Source: CAZITB01 sp964542055 (lineage in GTDB: Bacteria > Planctomycetota > Phycisphaerae > Sedimentisphaerales > CAMDDF01). Taken from it: a stretch of 26,181 nucleotides of DNA. The position numbers and the translations under genes were made by a program. The notes under the pieces are model-generated. The model worked only from the letters and a program-made list of their open reading frames with translations, ran no database searches and was not told where the DNA came from. This document shows positions 7,711 through 15,815 of the stretch, piece by piece. Positions within the stretch are counted from its first letter, which is position 1. Each line of letters begins with the position of its first letter. The stretch covers positions 1 to 26,181 of the forward strand of contig CAZITB010000027.1 in assembly GCA_964542055.1 (NCBI GenBank). The letters run 5' to 3'.

Positions 7711-8457
7711 TTATCTAATTTTTCCGATAGTTTCCCTGGCGGTTTTTGGGAATCTTACGACCGGTCTTAGCATACCGTCTTTGAAATTATTAGGTTTGTT
7801 CTTGTATTCAAGGTATTCTTTTTTATAATGATTGTTACTTGGCAAAGTCGAAGCAATCTCAAAAGAAACAAACTGCCGGTATGCCGAAGGGCTTGTTCTT
7901 ACATATTCCCAACCCATTGGTTCATAACCGGTTTTTACCGTAGTATCATAATATCTTTTGATCCTATTTTCAACACCTATATCCACGCTGTCCCAGACTT
8001 GTTCAAGCGACCAGACCAGTTGTCCTGTTCGCAGGTCGATCATTTTTGCCTTTAAACCTATAAGCGGAGAAGGGAAAGGTTTGTACTCGGTTATTTCTCC
8101 GGTGAGTACGGCATCGGCCTGGAGGATTTCGCAATAGCGGTCGAGCTGCTGTTTATCAAGGTGCTTATTGCAGATTCCGTGCACTTGCGGCCAAAGGATA
8201 TCGCCGGAATCGAGGTAACTTATTTCGAAAAGATGTTTTTTTACCAGAGTTGTATAGACTTGCTTTGTTAACATGTTTTCGATAGTGTTATAATAGGTTT
8301 TGTTGTCAAATTCCAATATGACAAGTTTTTTTATCGAAGTGATGTCTGCTTCGGGGTTGATGTAGAAAAAGCCGGTTTCTTCAATTACAGGCTGTTTCAC
8401 AGAACATCCGCTAAACGCTAATAAGCAAAAAAGAAATATATTTAATCGTTTTATCAT
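7711..8457 (-). CDS. Lipoprotein, CsgG/LpoB-like
   Basis: A 248-residue lipoprotein with signal MIKRLNIFLFCLLAFSGC and lipidated Cys18. The segment from about residue 40 (IKKLVILEFDNKT) to about 150 alternates strands and helices, with ADAVLTGEITEYK, MIDLRTGQLVWSLEQVWDS and a Tyr/Arg-rich end. This resembles lipoproteins of the CsgG/LpoB/GNA1162 type. It has no visible catalytic motif. The start ATG overlaps the upstream stop codon by one base (TAATG), so translation of the two lipoprotein genes is probably coupled. Inside a flagellar operon, an outer-membrane or periplasmic ring part similar in role to Vibrio FlgO/FlgP/FlgT is a reasonable guess but unproven. Confidence 0.6.
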   Translation of the reverse strand: MIKRLNIFLFCLLAFSGCSVKQPVIEETGFFYINPEADITSIKKLVILEFDNKTYYNTIENMLTKQVYTTLVKKHLFEISYLDSGDILWPQVHGICNKHLDKQQLDRYCEILQADAVLTGEITEYKPFPSPLIGLKAKMIDLRTGQLVWSLEQVWDSVDIGVENRIKRYYDTTVKTGYEPMGWEYVRTSPSAYRQFVSFEIASTLPSNNHYKKEYLEYKNKPNNFKDGMLRPVVRFPKTARETIGKIR

Positions 8458-8993
8458 TATTTTGTCTGCTCACCTTTTGCAACTTGAGGTTTTTCCTGAG
8501 TTGGAATTTCACGAATTTCGGCGCCAAGTTCACGTAGAATTTTTGCACTGGCGGCCAGCAGTGCCTGCTGTGACTGACGCATTTCTTCTCGAAAGCCGAG
8601 TACATCTTTTTTCCAGCTACTGAGTTCCACACGCATGCTGACCAGGATTTCGTTTGCTTCTTTGAGTTCCTTTTGGGTCTGAACCAATTCTTTATCCTTG
8701 GCAGTGAGCTGGTTGTTAAGGTTTTCATTTTCAATGGTCAAGTTTTCGTTAAATTTCTTCAACTCTTCCATTTGTGTCATGAGTTTTTCATATTTTTCTG
8801 ACCATACCAGTGCAGCATTTATACTTTTAGCGATTGAATCTTCCTGCTGGGTTTTGCTCGTAGTTGGTGAATTGGGCTCAGCTTGTTTTGAGGGCGGCAT
8901 TGAACTTAGGTTTATGGGTTCTTCGACCACAGTGCAGCCTGTGAGAAAAATATATCCTATAACAATAAGGGCTGATATTAGTTTTTTCATCAT
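8457..8993 (-). CDS. Coiled-coil lipoprotein
   Basis: A 178-residue lipoprotein with signal MMKKLISALIVIGYIFLTGC and lipobox LTGC at Cys20. A Ser/Pro/Thr-rich stretch follows, then a coiled coil from about 62 to 125 (EKYEKLMTQMEELKKFNENL and ENLNNQLTAKDKELVQTQKE), then a helix and a charged tail. No enzyme motif is visible. The start may be 8993 or 8990 (two ATGs in a row) with AAGGA upstream. It lies 8 bases after the small cysteine-containing gene and overlaps the next lipoprotein gene by one base. The pair may form an envelope structure around the flagellum, which is an inference from context only. Confidence 0.7.
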   Translation of the reverse strand: MMKKLISALIVIGYIFLTGCTVVEEPINLSSMPPSKQAEPNSPTTSKTQQEDSIAKSINAALVWSEKYEKLMTQMEELKKFNENLTIENENLNNQLTAKDKELVQTQKELKEANEILVSMRVELSSWKKDVLGFREEMRQSQQALLAASAKILRELGAEIREIPTQEKPQVAKGEQTK

Positions 8994-9001
8994 TAACTTC
9001 C

Positions 9002-9259
9002 TTAACTTAATCCCGGGATAGCTATATCCGCATAATTACATTTCAAATTCATAACTTCTCCGCACTGGCACTGCAGTTCGATCAAAACATATTCGGCAGT
9101 GTTTTCGACAACTTTTGCCTGGGCTGGAGAAATTGGGGCAGACGCCGCTGGGTTCCTGACAGGGGCAACAGGGCTGCCTGCCCCCAGGCAAATCTTTCCT
9201 GAAACAACAGTGTTTTCTTTTCTTATTATTGTTGATTTTTTGTTTAAAATACTAACCAT
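9002..9259 (-). CDS. Small protein with CxC...C C-terminus, unknown function
   Basis: An 85-residue protein of no family I recognise. The N-terminal third is basic (LNKKSTIIRKENTVV) and the middle is Ala/Pro-rich and probably unstructured. The end (about 56-78) is a compact beta-like segment, YVLIELQCQCGEVMNLKCNY, with Cys64, Cys66 and Cys74 that could bind metal or act in redox. No signal peptide is seen, so it is probably cytoplasmic. It is tightly packed between the 67-residue protein and the coiled-coil lipoprotein in the fliK-fliA operon, which argues that it is real. The ribosome site is weak (GAGAA). Confidence 0.6.
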   Translation of the reverse strand: MVSILNKKSTIIRKENTVVSGKICLGAGSPVAPVRNPAASAPISPAQAKVVENTAEYVLIELQCQCGEVMNLKCNYADIAIPGLS

Positions 9260-9268
9260 ATTTTTTTC

Positions 9269-9472
9269 TCAGGCGTGAAAATCTACATGCCCTTCTTCAA
9301 TACCATTTTGGTTTTCTTCTTCAATTACATCCTCAATATTTTTTGGCATCTTTTTCTTTTTGTTCTTGTGTTGACTATTTTGTTGTTTCTGTTGGTTATC
9401 TTTATCAATTCTCATATCTACAGATGCTAAACCAGGGATAATATCTGATTTTTCAATCTTGTCTGGCGTCAT
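9269..9472 (-). CDS. Small highly charged protein, unknown function
   Basis: A 67-residue hydrophilic protein. The middle is Lys/Gln-rich (KDNQQKQQNSQHKNKKKKMP), followed by an acidic stretch (NIEDVIEEENQNGIEEG) and the end HVDFHA. No signal, membrane segment or known motif is seen. The start at 9472 lies 20 bases inside the fliA end, so translation is probably coupled to fliA. Its place directly after fliA makes a link to flagellar control plausible, but nothing in the sequence gives a function. Confidence 0.5.
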   Translation of the reverse strand: MTPDKIEKSDIIPGLASVDMRIDKDNQQKQQNSQHKNKKKKMPKNIEDVIEEENQNGIEEGHVDFHA

Positions 9473-10340
9473 CGTATTGGCTCATTTTAATAGATAATTT
9501 AAAAATTGCACTTGCGTGCAACTGGCTGACCCGAGATTCAGTAACTCCCAGAACCTCGGCTATTTCTTTCATTGTCAGCTGCTGGTCATAGTACAAAATG
9601 ATTATTCTTCTTGCATTATCCGGCAGTTCCTGGATAGCATTTGCCAGTATTTCGACCATTTCCTGATGTTGCAATCGGGCATCGGGCATTGGCTGTCCTG
9701 GAGACATTAAAGACATACCCGGGGAAGGGGCATCATCTGTAACTCCGTGGATCGAAAGAAAATTCTTTTTCCTGGAACCTTCATATAACTTATTCAATCT
9801 TTCAACGGTTATCCCGGCTCTTTGAGCAAGTTCTTCATCGCTTGGGGTTACACCGAGTTCTTCGCTCATTTCAATTGCCAGTTCATGAACCTGGTCAATT
9901 TGTTTGGAAACGTCTGAAGGAGTAAATGACCATTTTCGCAATTCATCTATTACAGCACCCTTGATCCTTATATATGCATAAGTTTTAAAATCAGCATTTT
10001 TAGAAGGATCATAGTCTCTGGCGGCTTTGACCAGACCTATTGTACCGGCAGAGACAAGATCATCTTTGCTCAGCGGGCCGGTTAGATAACTTACAACATT
10101 ATTTACTATCCTGTTTACCAGCGGCAAATACTCCACTATCTGTTCATCTGATATGCTCTGGCTGCAATTTTTCTTATATGCCTTGATAGCATGGGGGGAA
10201 ATGTGTTCTTTGGCGACTGCCGCAGCCGGTTCTGATGATAATTGCTCAACATCAACATCTTCCACTGAAGAACCGACCTGTTGGTCCAGGATTTCGGACG
10301 TTTGATCGTATTTATCTAAATTGTAATAGTTATCTGCCAT
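9453..10340 (-). CDS. fliA: RNA polymerase sigma-28 factor FliA
   Basis: FliA directs RNA polymerase to late flagellar promoters. The protein has 295 residues. Region 2 (about 70-136: YLPLVNRIVNNVV, LVSAGTIGLVKAARDYDPSK, FKTYAYIRIKGAVIDELRK) is typical of the FliA/WhiG group. Region 3 follows (about 148-190: ELGVTPSDEELAQRAGI). Region 4 (about 236-282: LPDNARRIIILYYDQQLTMK and IAEVLGVTESRVSQLHASA) has the helix-turn-helix that reads the -35 box. An N-terminal extension of about 65 residues is longer than in enteric FliA. No clear ribosome site precedes ATG 10340, but it comes 6 bases after the fliK stop, which suggests coupled translation. A FlgM-like inhibitor is encoded downstream in the same operon. 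Confidence 0.95.
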   Translation of the reverse strand: MADNYYNLDKYDQTSEILDQQVGSSVEDVDVEQLSSEPAAAVAKEHISPHAIKAYKKNCSQSISDEQIVEYLPLVNRIVNNVVSYLTGPLSKDDLVSAGTIGLVKAARDYDPSKNADFKTYAYIRIKGAVIDELRKWSFTPSDVSKQIDQVHELAIEMSEELGVTPSDEELAQRAGITVERLNKLYEGSRKKNFLSIHGVTDDAPSPGMSLMSPGQPMPDARLQHQEMVEILANAIQELPDNARRIIILYYDQQLTMKEIAEVLGVTESRVSQLHASAIFKLSIKMSQYDDARQD

Positions 10341-10346
10341 AATTTA

Positions 10347-11819
10347 TCAAAGATAAATATTCAGTGAATCATCATTAGAGGTTATAACCTGGGGCTGATT
10401 TTCAGGTTCGAAATTTTCGTCCAATTGTTCCTGATCTTCCTGGTCAAAACGCTGATCGTCCTGCCATTGACCTGATTTTTCGCGACCTTCCATCTGCGTT
10501 CCGGCATCCTGTCCCATATTCTCGTTCTTAGTGTTCAACGCAACTTCTACTTTCTTTATATTGACACCAACATTTTGCAGAGTTTTGATTATTTCGGGGA
10601 GCGATCTTTCGATATCTGCCTTAACTTCGGCTTTATCTACCTCCAGACGCCCTGTAATTTCTTTATTGATTTCATTGAACTTTATCGTAATTTTTCCAAG
10701 TTCGGGAGGAGATAAAGAAATGGTCAAATCTTTATCTGTACCTACGAAGTTTGTTTTTATATTGTGGCTGACTTGGCTGGTGACATCATTGGTCGGAATT
10801 GGGCTGAACACGGAATTGGAGGGTTTTGAAAAAACAGACGGTTTACCCAAAGGAGCGTCTGGGGATGGAGAAATATTAAATTGCTGGGCGGCAATTTTTG
10901 TTTTAGATTCGTTTTCGCCTTTGAACGAAAGGTCGATGGCTTGCTTTGTCATTTTACTATTGTTTTCAATAGTTATTTCAGATTTGCTAAAATCCCAGAT
11001 TTCATTGCTTAATTTTGTTTTGCCATCTGGTTGAGCAGAATTTGGTGTTACTGATTGATCATTTTTTTCTTTGATATCAGGTAACTTCTCTGCTGAACTC
11101 TGTTCAACGAATTTGTTATGATTAAGAACATTAGCAGCACCAACGTTTTTAGTTGCAGGCTGATTGGGTGTTTCCTGAGAATTTTGCGCCGATATGTCGA
11201 TTTTAGTTCCTTTAACAATATTATTTGCTTTTTCAGAGACCATTTCGCCAGTTACATTGATGACTGATTTCGATATTTGGTCTGGCTTACCGGTAGTCTG
11301 TTTATTTTCAAGTATCTTGGATGCAAACTCCTGTATGATATCTACTTGTTCTTCTTGGTTGTTGCAGTGCAAGATTTCCTGTAACACGGGTGAATTTGAT
11401 ATTGGTTTTTCCAGATTAGTCAAAATAATCTGCTGCTGTTCGGGCTCAAGGTGGCTTATGGCCTGTAAAATACCATTTTCAAATGGGAGACCTTTCAAAG
11501 TTTCCGAAATTTCAAGATCCGGATTCAACACACTTTTTTTCTTGTCAGAATTCAATTTCTCATTGAGCAATGCAATAAAAGCTTCTGCTTTTTTGACCTG
11601 TATTTCGCCCTTTTGTCCAGTTAAAGGTTGGGAAAAATCTATCTTGGGACTTTTGTCATCTTTGACGGTCCTAAGTTTATCTTTCAGGAACTCGCTTTCG
11701 TAACCCTCTATATCGCCAAAACTTAGGAATTCGTTAGACTTTCTGCCCCCTTTGTTTTTGCTAATGACCTGCTGGTCGTTAGCAATCATATTGCTTACCT
11801 GAATCAAACTGGCTGCCAT
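10347..11819 (-). CDS. fliK: Flagellar hook-length control protein FliK
   Basis: FliK is the secreted ruler that stops hook growth and switches export from rod/hook to filament subunits. The protein has 490 residues from ATG 11819. The longer in-frame start at 11855 is rejected because it lies in the -12 box of the promoter, while AGGAG (11826-11830) is 6 bases before 11819. The N-terminal two thirds are low-complexity, rich in Lys/Asn/Ser/Gln, as in other FliK ruler regions. The conserved C-terminal hook-control domain (about 365-435) reads LTISLSPPELGKITIKF ... GRLEVDKAEVKADIERSLPE ... LQNVGVNIKKVEVAL. An acidic Gln/Glu-rich tail follows. It is the first gene of the leftward sigma-54 operon. 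Confidence 0.9.
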   Translation of the reverse strand: MAASLIQVSNMIANDQQVISKNKGGRKSNEFLSFGDIEGYESEFLKDKLRTVKDDKSPKIDFSQPLTGQKGEIQVKKAEAFIALLNEKLNSDKKKSVLNPDLEISETLKGLPFENGILQAISHLEPEQQQIILTNLEKPISNSPVLQEILHCNNQEEQVDIIQEFASKILENKQTTGKPDQISKSVINVTGEMVSEKANNIVKGTKIDISAQNSQETPNQPATKNVGAANVLNHNKFVEQSSAEKLPDIKEKNDQSVTPNSAQPDGKTKLSNEIWDFSKSEITIENNSKMTKQAIDLSFKGENESKTKIAAQQFNISPSPDAPLGKPSVFSKPSNSVFSPIPTNDVTSQVSHNIKTNFVGTDKDLTISLSPPELGKITIKFNEINKEITGRLEVDKAEVKADIERSLPEIIKTLQNVGVNIKKVEVALNTKNENMGQDAGTQMEGREKSGQWQDDQRFDQEDQEQLDENFEPENQPQVITSNDDSLNIYL

Positions 11820-11850
11820 TGTAGTCTCCTTAAATTTACTGTTTTCAATA

Positions 11851-11867
11851 AGCAATTCTTATGCCAA
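11851..11867 (-). promoter_or_regulatory. Sigma-54 promoter of the fliK-fliA operon
   Basis: Read on the minus strand: TTGGCAT (11867-11861), AAGAA, TTGCT (11855-11851). The GG and GC pairs are 10 bases apart, as required for RpoN; one base differs from the TTGGCAC-N5-TTGCT consensus. Transcription would start near 11841, 22 bases before fliK. Short palindromes upstream at 11888-11900 (ACTTAT-A-ATAAGT) and 11910-11921 (CTAAG-GA-CTTAG) could be activator sites. Confidence 0.8.
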
Positions 11868-12105
11868 TCGAAATATTTATAACTAAAACTTATAATAAGT
11901 TCTTGTAAACTAAGGACTTAGCTTCTGATTCTGCATTAATTGCCTTTTTTCATGTCAGCAATTCTAAATATCTGTAAATATTTAAAAATCAAATACTTAT
12001 GAATCTTACATTAATATATCGTATTTATCAGTTAGTTTTGTTTAAAAATTGGCCCCTGTATAGAATCCTGACATTTTATCACAAACAGATTCATTCAAAA
12101 AACGC

Positions 12106-12132
12106 TTTGAATTGTTTCAAATCGCTGATTTG
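12106..12132. promoter_or_regulatory. Two overlapping palindromes, possible enhancer-binding-protein sites
   Basis: TTTGAA-TTGT-TTCAAA (12106-12121) overlaps CAAATC-GCT-GATTTG (12118-12132). They end 26 bases upstream of the flgB sigma-54 promoter. Activators of sigma-54 promoters normally bind such inverted repeats upstream. Apart from these and the two promoters, the 395-base gap 11820-12214 is AT-rich and shows no gene. Confidence 0.4.
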
Positions 12133-12158
12133 GATTATCAAAACATGGGATTTTGTTT

Positions 12159-12175
12159 TTGGCACAAATATTGCA
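12159..12175 (+). promoter_or_regulatory. Sigma-54 promoter of the flgB operon
   Basis: TTGGCAC (12159-12165), AAATA, TTGCA (12171-12175) matches the RpoN -24/-12 consensus at every key base, with 10 bases between GG and GC. Transcription would start near 12185, 30 bases before flgB. Confidence 0.9.
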
Positions 12176-12214
12176 GTAGTTAGCTGGAGCGAATTGTTTA
12201 TACGGAGAAAAATA

Positions 12215-12577
12215 ATGGCTAATGATTTAAATATTATCAATAACCTTGAATCTGGCATAAAAGCTGAAGCTATAAAGCAAAATGCTATCGCCAGCAATGT
12301 AGCCAATTTGAACACTCCAGGTTATAGAAGAATTGAGCTTAACTTTGAAGAACTTCTCAAAAAAGCAATAGATTCCGGTAAAGAATATAATATTGAAAAG
12401 GATGAGCCTGAATATTTTACCCCAAAAGATACACCGGTTAAATCTAACGGCAATGATGTTTCGCTTGATAAAGAAGTATCTGACATGGTCAAAAATACTT
12501 TGAGGCATTCGGCTTATACGAAACTTCTAAGAAAAAAGTATGATATGTTCGAACTAGCGATCAGAACTACAGGATAG
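12215..12577 (+). CDS. flgB: Flagellar basal-body rod protein FlgB
   Basis: FlgB is a proximal rod subunit in the periplasm. The protein has 120 residues from ATG 12215, with GGAG 7 bases upstream. An in-frame ATG at 11999 would add 72 residues, but that stretch runs across the sigma-54 promoter and is not FlgB-like. The N-terminal rod motif is AIKQNAIASNVANLNTPGYR. The C-terminus, MVKNTLRHSAYTKLLRKKYDM, is the usual helical end. Length is close to the family norm (about 130). It is the first gene of the rightward operon, 15 bases before flgC. Confidence 0.95.
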   Translation: MANDLNIINNLESGIKAEAIKQNAIASNVANLNTPGYRRIELNFEELLKKAIDSGKEYNIEKDEPEYFTPKDTPVKSNGNDVSLDKEVSDMVKNTLRHSAYTKLLRKKYDMFELAIRTTG

Positions 12578-12592
12578 ATCAAGGTTTAAAGT

Positions 12593-13000
12593 ATGAGAGT
12601 AGAAAATAGTTTTTCAGCAATAGATATCGCGGTTTCGGGTATGAACGCTCACCGCAAACAAATGGAAGTGGTAACTTCTAACGTTGCGAACATCCAGACA
12701 ACCGATGCAGGCGATGGGCAACCGTACCGCAGGCTTGAAGTTAATTTTAAAGCTGAAGGTGATGGGATTACCAAAGTATCATACGGTGATGTTGTTAAAG
12801 ATATGAGCGATTTTCATAAGATAATGGCGTCACCTGGGGATCCCAGAGCCGATGAAAACGGATTTATCCAAATGCCGAACGTAGATATTGCGAGCGAATT
12901 GATTTCGCTTAGCCAGGCCAGCCGAGCATACCAGGCCAATGTCGCAATGCTGAAAAGATATCAGAAAATGGTTCAGTCAACTTTAGAACTTTTAAAATAG
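12593..13000 (+). CDS. flgC: Flagellar basal-body rod protein FlgC
   Basis: FlgC is the second proximal rod subunit. The protein has 135 residues, normal length. It has the rod-family N-terminus IDIAVSGMNAHRKQMEVVTS followed by NVANIQTTD. The C-terminus, ASELISLSQASRAYQANVAM and LKRYQKMVQSTLELLK, pairs with it in the coiled coil of rod proteins. AAGG precedes ATG 12593. It sits between flgB and fliE in the standard order. Confidence 0.96.
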   Translation: MRVENSFSAIDIAVSGMNAHRKQMEVVTSNVANIQTTDAGDGQPYRRLEVNFKAEGDGITKVSYGDVVKDMSDFHKIMASPGDPRADENGFIQMPNVDIASELISLSQASRAYQANVAMLKRYQKMVQSTLELLK

Positions 13001-13009
13001 GGACTTGAA

Positions 13010-13303
13010 ATGATTAATATAAATGCTAATGTACCGAGCGTTTCCGCTTCGCAGATGCCCAAAAATGTTCAGAATACGCAAAAAGGGCAGATGCAGGATA
13101 CCTTTAAAAATTTATTGGAAAATGTAGATAATCAGCAGGTTAATTCTGATCAATCTATTCAGGATTTGCTCGCTGGTAAGAACCAGGATATAAATTCTGT
13201 TGTTGCGGAAGTAGCAAAAGCCGATATGAGTTTCAAACTTCTTGTCGGGGTAAGGAATAAAATAGTAGAAGCTTACAAACAAACAATGCAAATGCAAATC
13301 TGA
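13010..13303 (+). CDS. fliE: Flagellar hook-basal body protein FliE
   Basis: FliE joins the MS ring to the rod. The small protein (97 residues) has a polar N-terminal half and the typical C-terminal motif KADMSFKLLVGVRNKIVEAY followed by KQTMQMQI. It is placed 9 bases after flgC and 19 bases before fliF, as in most flgBC-fliE-fliF operons. Confidence 0.93.
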   Translation: MININANVPSVSASQMPKNVQNTQKGQMQDTFKNLLENVDNQQVNSDQSIQDLLAGKNQDINSVVAEVAKADMSFKLLVGVRNKIVEAYKQTMQMQI

Positions 13304-13322
13304 TTACTTGTGAAACTTTTGA

Positions 13323-14801
13323 ATGAATGCACTTGAAAACATTAAAGTAATTCTTAATAAATTATCGCTGATCCAAAAGGCTCTGATAGCCGGTATATTA
13401 ATGGCTTGTCTTATCAGCGGGATCGTTCTTACTAAGTGGGCGACTCAGCCGAGGTATCAACTTCTGTTCAGTTCTCTGCAGCCGCAAGAGGCTGGTAAGA
13501 TGATTGATAAAATACAGGAAAGAGGAGTGGAATATAAAATCGGAGCCGGCGGTTCGAGCATATATGTAAGCAGCGATAAGGTTTATGAAGTCAGGCTGGC
13601 ACTTGCAAAAGAAGGCTTGCCAAGCCGGGGGCAAAAGGGCTGGAGCCTTTTTGAAGATGCGAAAATAGGCGAAAGTCCTCTAGCCCAGGATGTCAAACAT
13701 CTCCAGGCTCTTCAGGAAGAACTTGCAATGTCGATTCAAATGATTGACGGTGTAAGTCACGCTCGAGTTCATCTTGTATTACCTGAAAAGACACTCTTTA
13801 GCAATTCACCCAATGTCGCAAAAGCATCTGTTTCTCTATCGCTTATTGGAGCAAGAAGGTTGACACCTGCAAACATCGCTGCCATAACTCATTTGGTTGC
13901 AGGCAGCATTGAAGGTCTTGCACCGGAAAATGTGAAAATCGTTGACAATAACGGCACGCTCCTGAGCGGTATGGATCAAAATGGAGTTGGAGCAAGCACA
14001 TATATTGATTATAAAGAAAAAGTGCAGAAATCGCTTGAGCAAAAAGTTCAGAAAATGCTCGAGCAGGTTCTTGGACCGGGCAGATGCACTTTGACTATTT
14101 GTGCTGAAATAGATCTGACCAGCACAGAAACTCAGGAAACATCAATTTTTGGAGAAAGTGTTCCGCTTGAAGAAAAAATCGCAGCCAATAAAAAAGTGAC
14201 CGGCAACGGCTCAGAAAACAATTCTACAGCTTCAAATGAAGAAAAAGATGAAGAGACTGAAATAAAATACTTTGTACCTCAAAAGCTAACTAAAACATCT
14301 GAAGTACCCGGGAGAATAACTTCGTTATCAGTTTCAGCTATGGTTGATCTTGCTATGGAAGTTGATGGAGAGGACAATACGGGCACGCAGTCTCAGATGA
14401 TTATGACAGTCGAGCAAGTAAAGGAAATAATCAAAAATGCGGTAGGCAGAGAGATTCTCAACGATGAGGCATTGACAGTTGTCAATGTTCCATTTGTCAA
14501 ACCTCAGCAGAATAATCAAAATATTAAATCCGGTTTCGGACTTGATCAGATAATAAATATAATTAAACAAGCATCATTAGCAATTGTGGCAATTTGTGCT
14601 TTGCTGGTATTCAAAATATTTACAGGTTCCAAGACTAAAAGTGTTGGTACTGATACAGAATTAGCTTTGACAGGTCAGCTGCCAAAAGCATTGCCTGTCC
14701 CGAACGATCCTATATTGTTGCGTAAACAAATCTCCAGCGCTATTAATAAGAATCCTGAGCAGGTTACAAAACTGTTTGCGAGCTGGATACAGGAGGGATA
14801 A
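13323..14801 (+). CDS. fliF: Flagellar MS-ring protein FliF
   Basis: FliF forms the inner-membrane MS ring on which the export gate and C ring are built. The protein has 492 residues with two membrane segments (about 19-37 and 417-434) around a large periplasmic part. Typical motifs are YQLLFSSLQPQEAGKMIDKI, GLPSRGQKGWSLFED and SHARVHLVLPEK. The C-terminal cytoplasmic tail after the second segment is about 58 residues and ends LFASWIQEG, the region that in other bacteria binds FliG. FliG is encoded next, 7 bases later. It is somewhat shorter than the enteric protein (about 550), mostly in the periplasmic linker. Confidence 0.95.
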   Translation: MNALENIKVILNKLSLIQKALIAGILMACLISGIVLTKWATQPRYQLLFSSLQPQEAGKMIDKIQERGVEYKIGAGGSSIYVSSDKVYEVRLALAKEGLPSRGQKGWSLFEDAKIGESPLAQDVKHLQALQEELAMSIQMIDGVSHARVHLVLPEKTLFSNSPNVAKASVSLSLIGARRLTPANIAAITHLVAGSIEGLAPENVKIVDNNGTLLSGMDQNGVGASTYIDYKEKVQKSLEQKVQKMLEQVLGPGRCTLTICAEIDLTSTETQETSIFGESVPLEEKIAANKKVTGNGSENNSTASNEEKDEETEIKYFVPQKLTKTSEVPGRITSLSVSAMVDLAMEVDGEDNTGTQSQMIMTVEQVKEIIKNAVGREILNDEALTVVNVPFVKPQQNNQNIKSGFGLDQIINIIKQASLAIVAICALLVFKIFTGSKTKSVGTDTELALTGQLPKALPVPNDPILLRKQISSAINKNPEQVTKLFASWIQEG

Positions 14802-14808
14802 CGTTTAG

Positions 14809-15813
14809 ATGCAGTTAAGAGGAAAACAAAAAGCAGCCATGATGCTCATGTGTCTTGACCCTGTGACTGCAAATAAACTGCTCAAATCACAGCCGCACCA
14901 TGTTGTTGAAGACATTGCCATGGAACTGGCTCGTATAGACGCAAACAAAGAATTTGATGATGTAATGAAGATCGAAATTACCAAAGAGTTTTGCGGATTT
15001 TTAAACGAAGCTCAAAGCGGCAACTTGAATGTAAAAACATTCGTAAGCGATATTTTAGATAATCTCACAGACGGATCAAACAAGTTAACAGATGCCAAAA
15101 AAACCATGCAGCAAAGAGATCCTTTTGTAGTAATCTGTTCATGTAACGCCGGTCTGATAGCTGCGGCCCTGGAAGGCGAACACCCGCAGACTATGGCGAT
15201 TGTACTTAGCGAACTGCCGCCAAAACTGGGCACTGATGTGCTTAAAAGACTTGATGAGAACATAAGCAGACAGATCGTAATCAGGATGACCAAAAATGAT
15301 CAGGTTCCAATGCCTGTTAAAAAACGTGTCGGTGAAATGATATCGAACCGTCTTGAGTCAATGGCACCTGAGGAGGAAGTTGTACTCGATGAAACCAAAA
15401 ATGTAAAAAATCTCAGAGAAATCGCTCTTGTACTCAGTGGGCTTGACAAACAATTGCGCGATACTTTGCTGGAGGAAATTGAGGAGCAGGATGAACAGAC
15501 AGGCAAGACCGTTCGTGCACTGCTGGTAACCTGGGAAGATATTACGAAAATTGCTGACCGCTCACTTCAGCAGGCTCTTAGGAATATTGAACCAGCCGTA
15601 CTCGCAAAAGCTCTGGTTGGGGCCGATGATAGAGTTTCTAATAAGATTCGAGACAATATTTCCGAGAGAGCTTCGGCAATGGTTGACGAAGAAATCCAGC
15701 TTATGTCCAAACCGACCAAAAAAGAAATTGTCATGGCGCGAGATGAAGTTATCAAGCCTTTACGTGAAGCAAACGAAGCAGAAGAACTTGCATTTGTTGA
15801 CCAGGAAGACTGA
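14809..15813 (+). CDS. fliG: Flagellar motor switch protein FliG
   Basis: FliG is the rotor subunit that contacts the stator MotA and sits on the MS ring. The protein has 334 residues, normal length. The N-terminal FliF-binding domain begins RGKQKAAMMLMCLDP. The middle domain carries the FliM-binding EHPQ motif at 124-127. The C-terminal torque domain has the helix around WEDITKIADRSLQQALRNIE (about 242-261), with charged residues as in other FliG proteins, then NISERAS. The C-terminal tail is acidic. FliM and FliN, its usual partners in the C ring, are not encoded in this window. Confidence 0.95.
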   Translation: MQLRGKQKAAMMLMCLDPVTANKLLKSQPHHVVEDIAMELARIDANKEFDDVMKIEITKEFCGFLNEAQSGNLNVKTFVSDILDNLTDGSNKLTDAKKTMQQRDPFVVICSCNAGLIAAALEGEHPQTMAIVLSELPPKLGTDVLKRLDENISRQIVIRMTKNDQVPMPVKKRVGEMISNRLESMAPEEEVVLDETKNVKNLREIALVLSGLDKQLRDTLLEEIEEQDEQTGKTVRALLVTWEDITKIADRSLQQALRNIEPAVLAKALVGADDRVSNKIRDNISERASAMVDEEIQLMSKPTKKEIVMARDEVIKPLREANEAEELAFVDQED

Positions 15814-15815
15814 TT

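Noticed and set aside
10531..11703. Long plus-strand reading frames (167 and 169 residues) opposite fliK
   Set aside because: They mirror the low-complexity fliK coding strand, have no ribosome sites and no family features.
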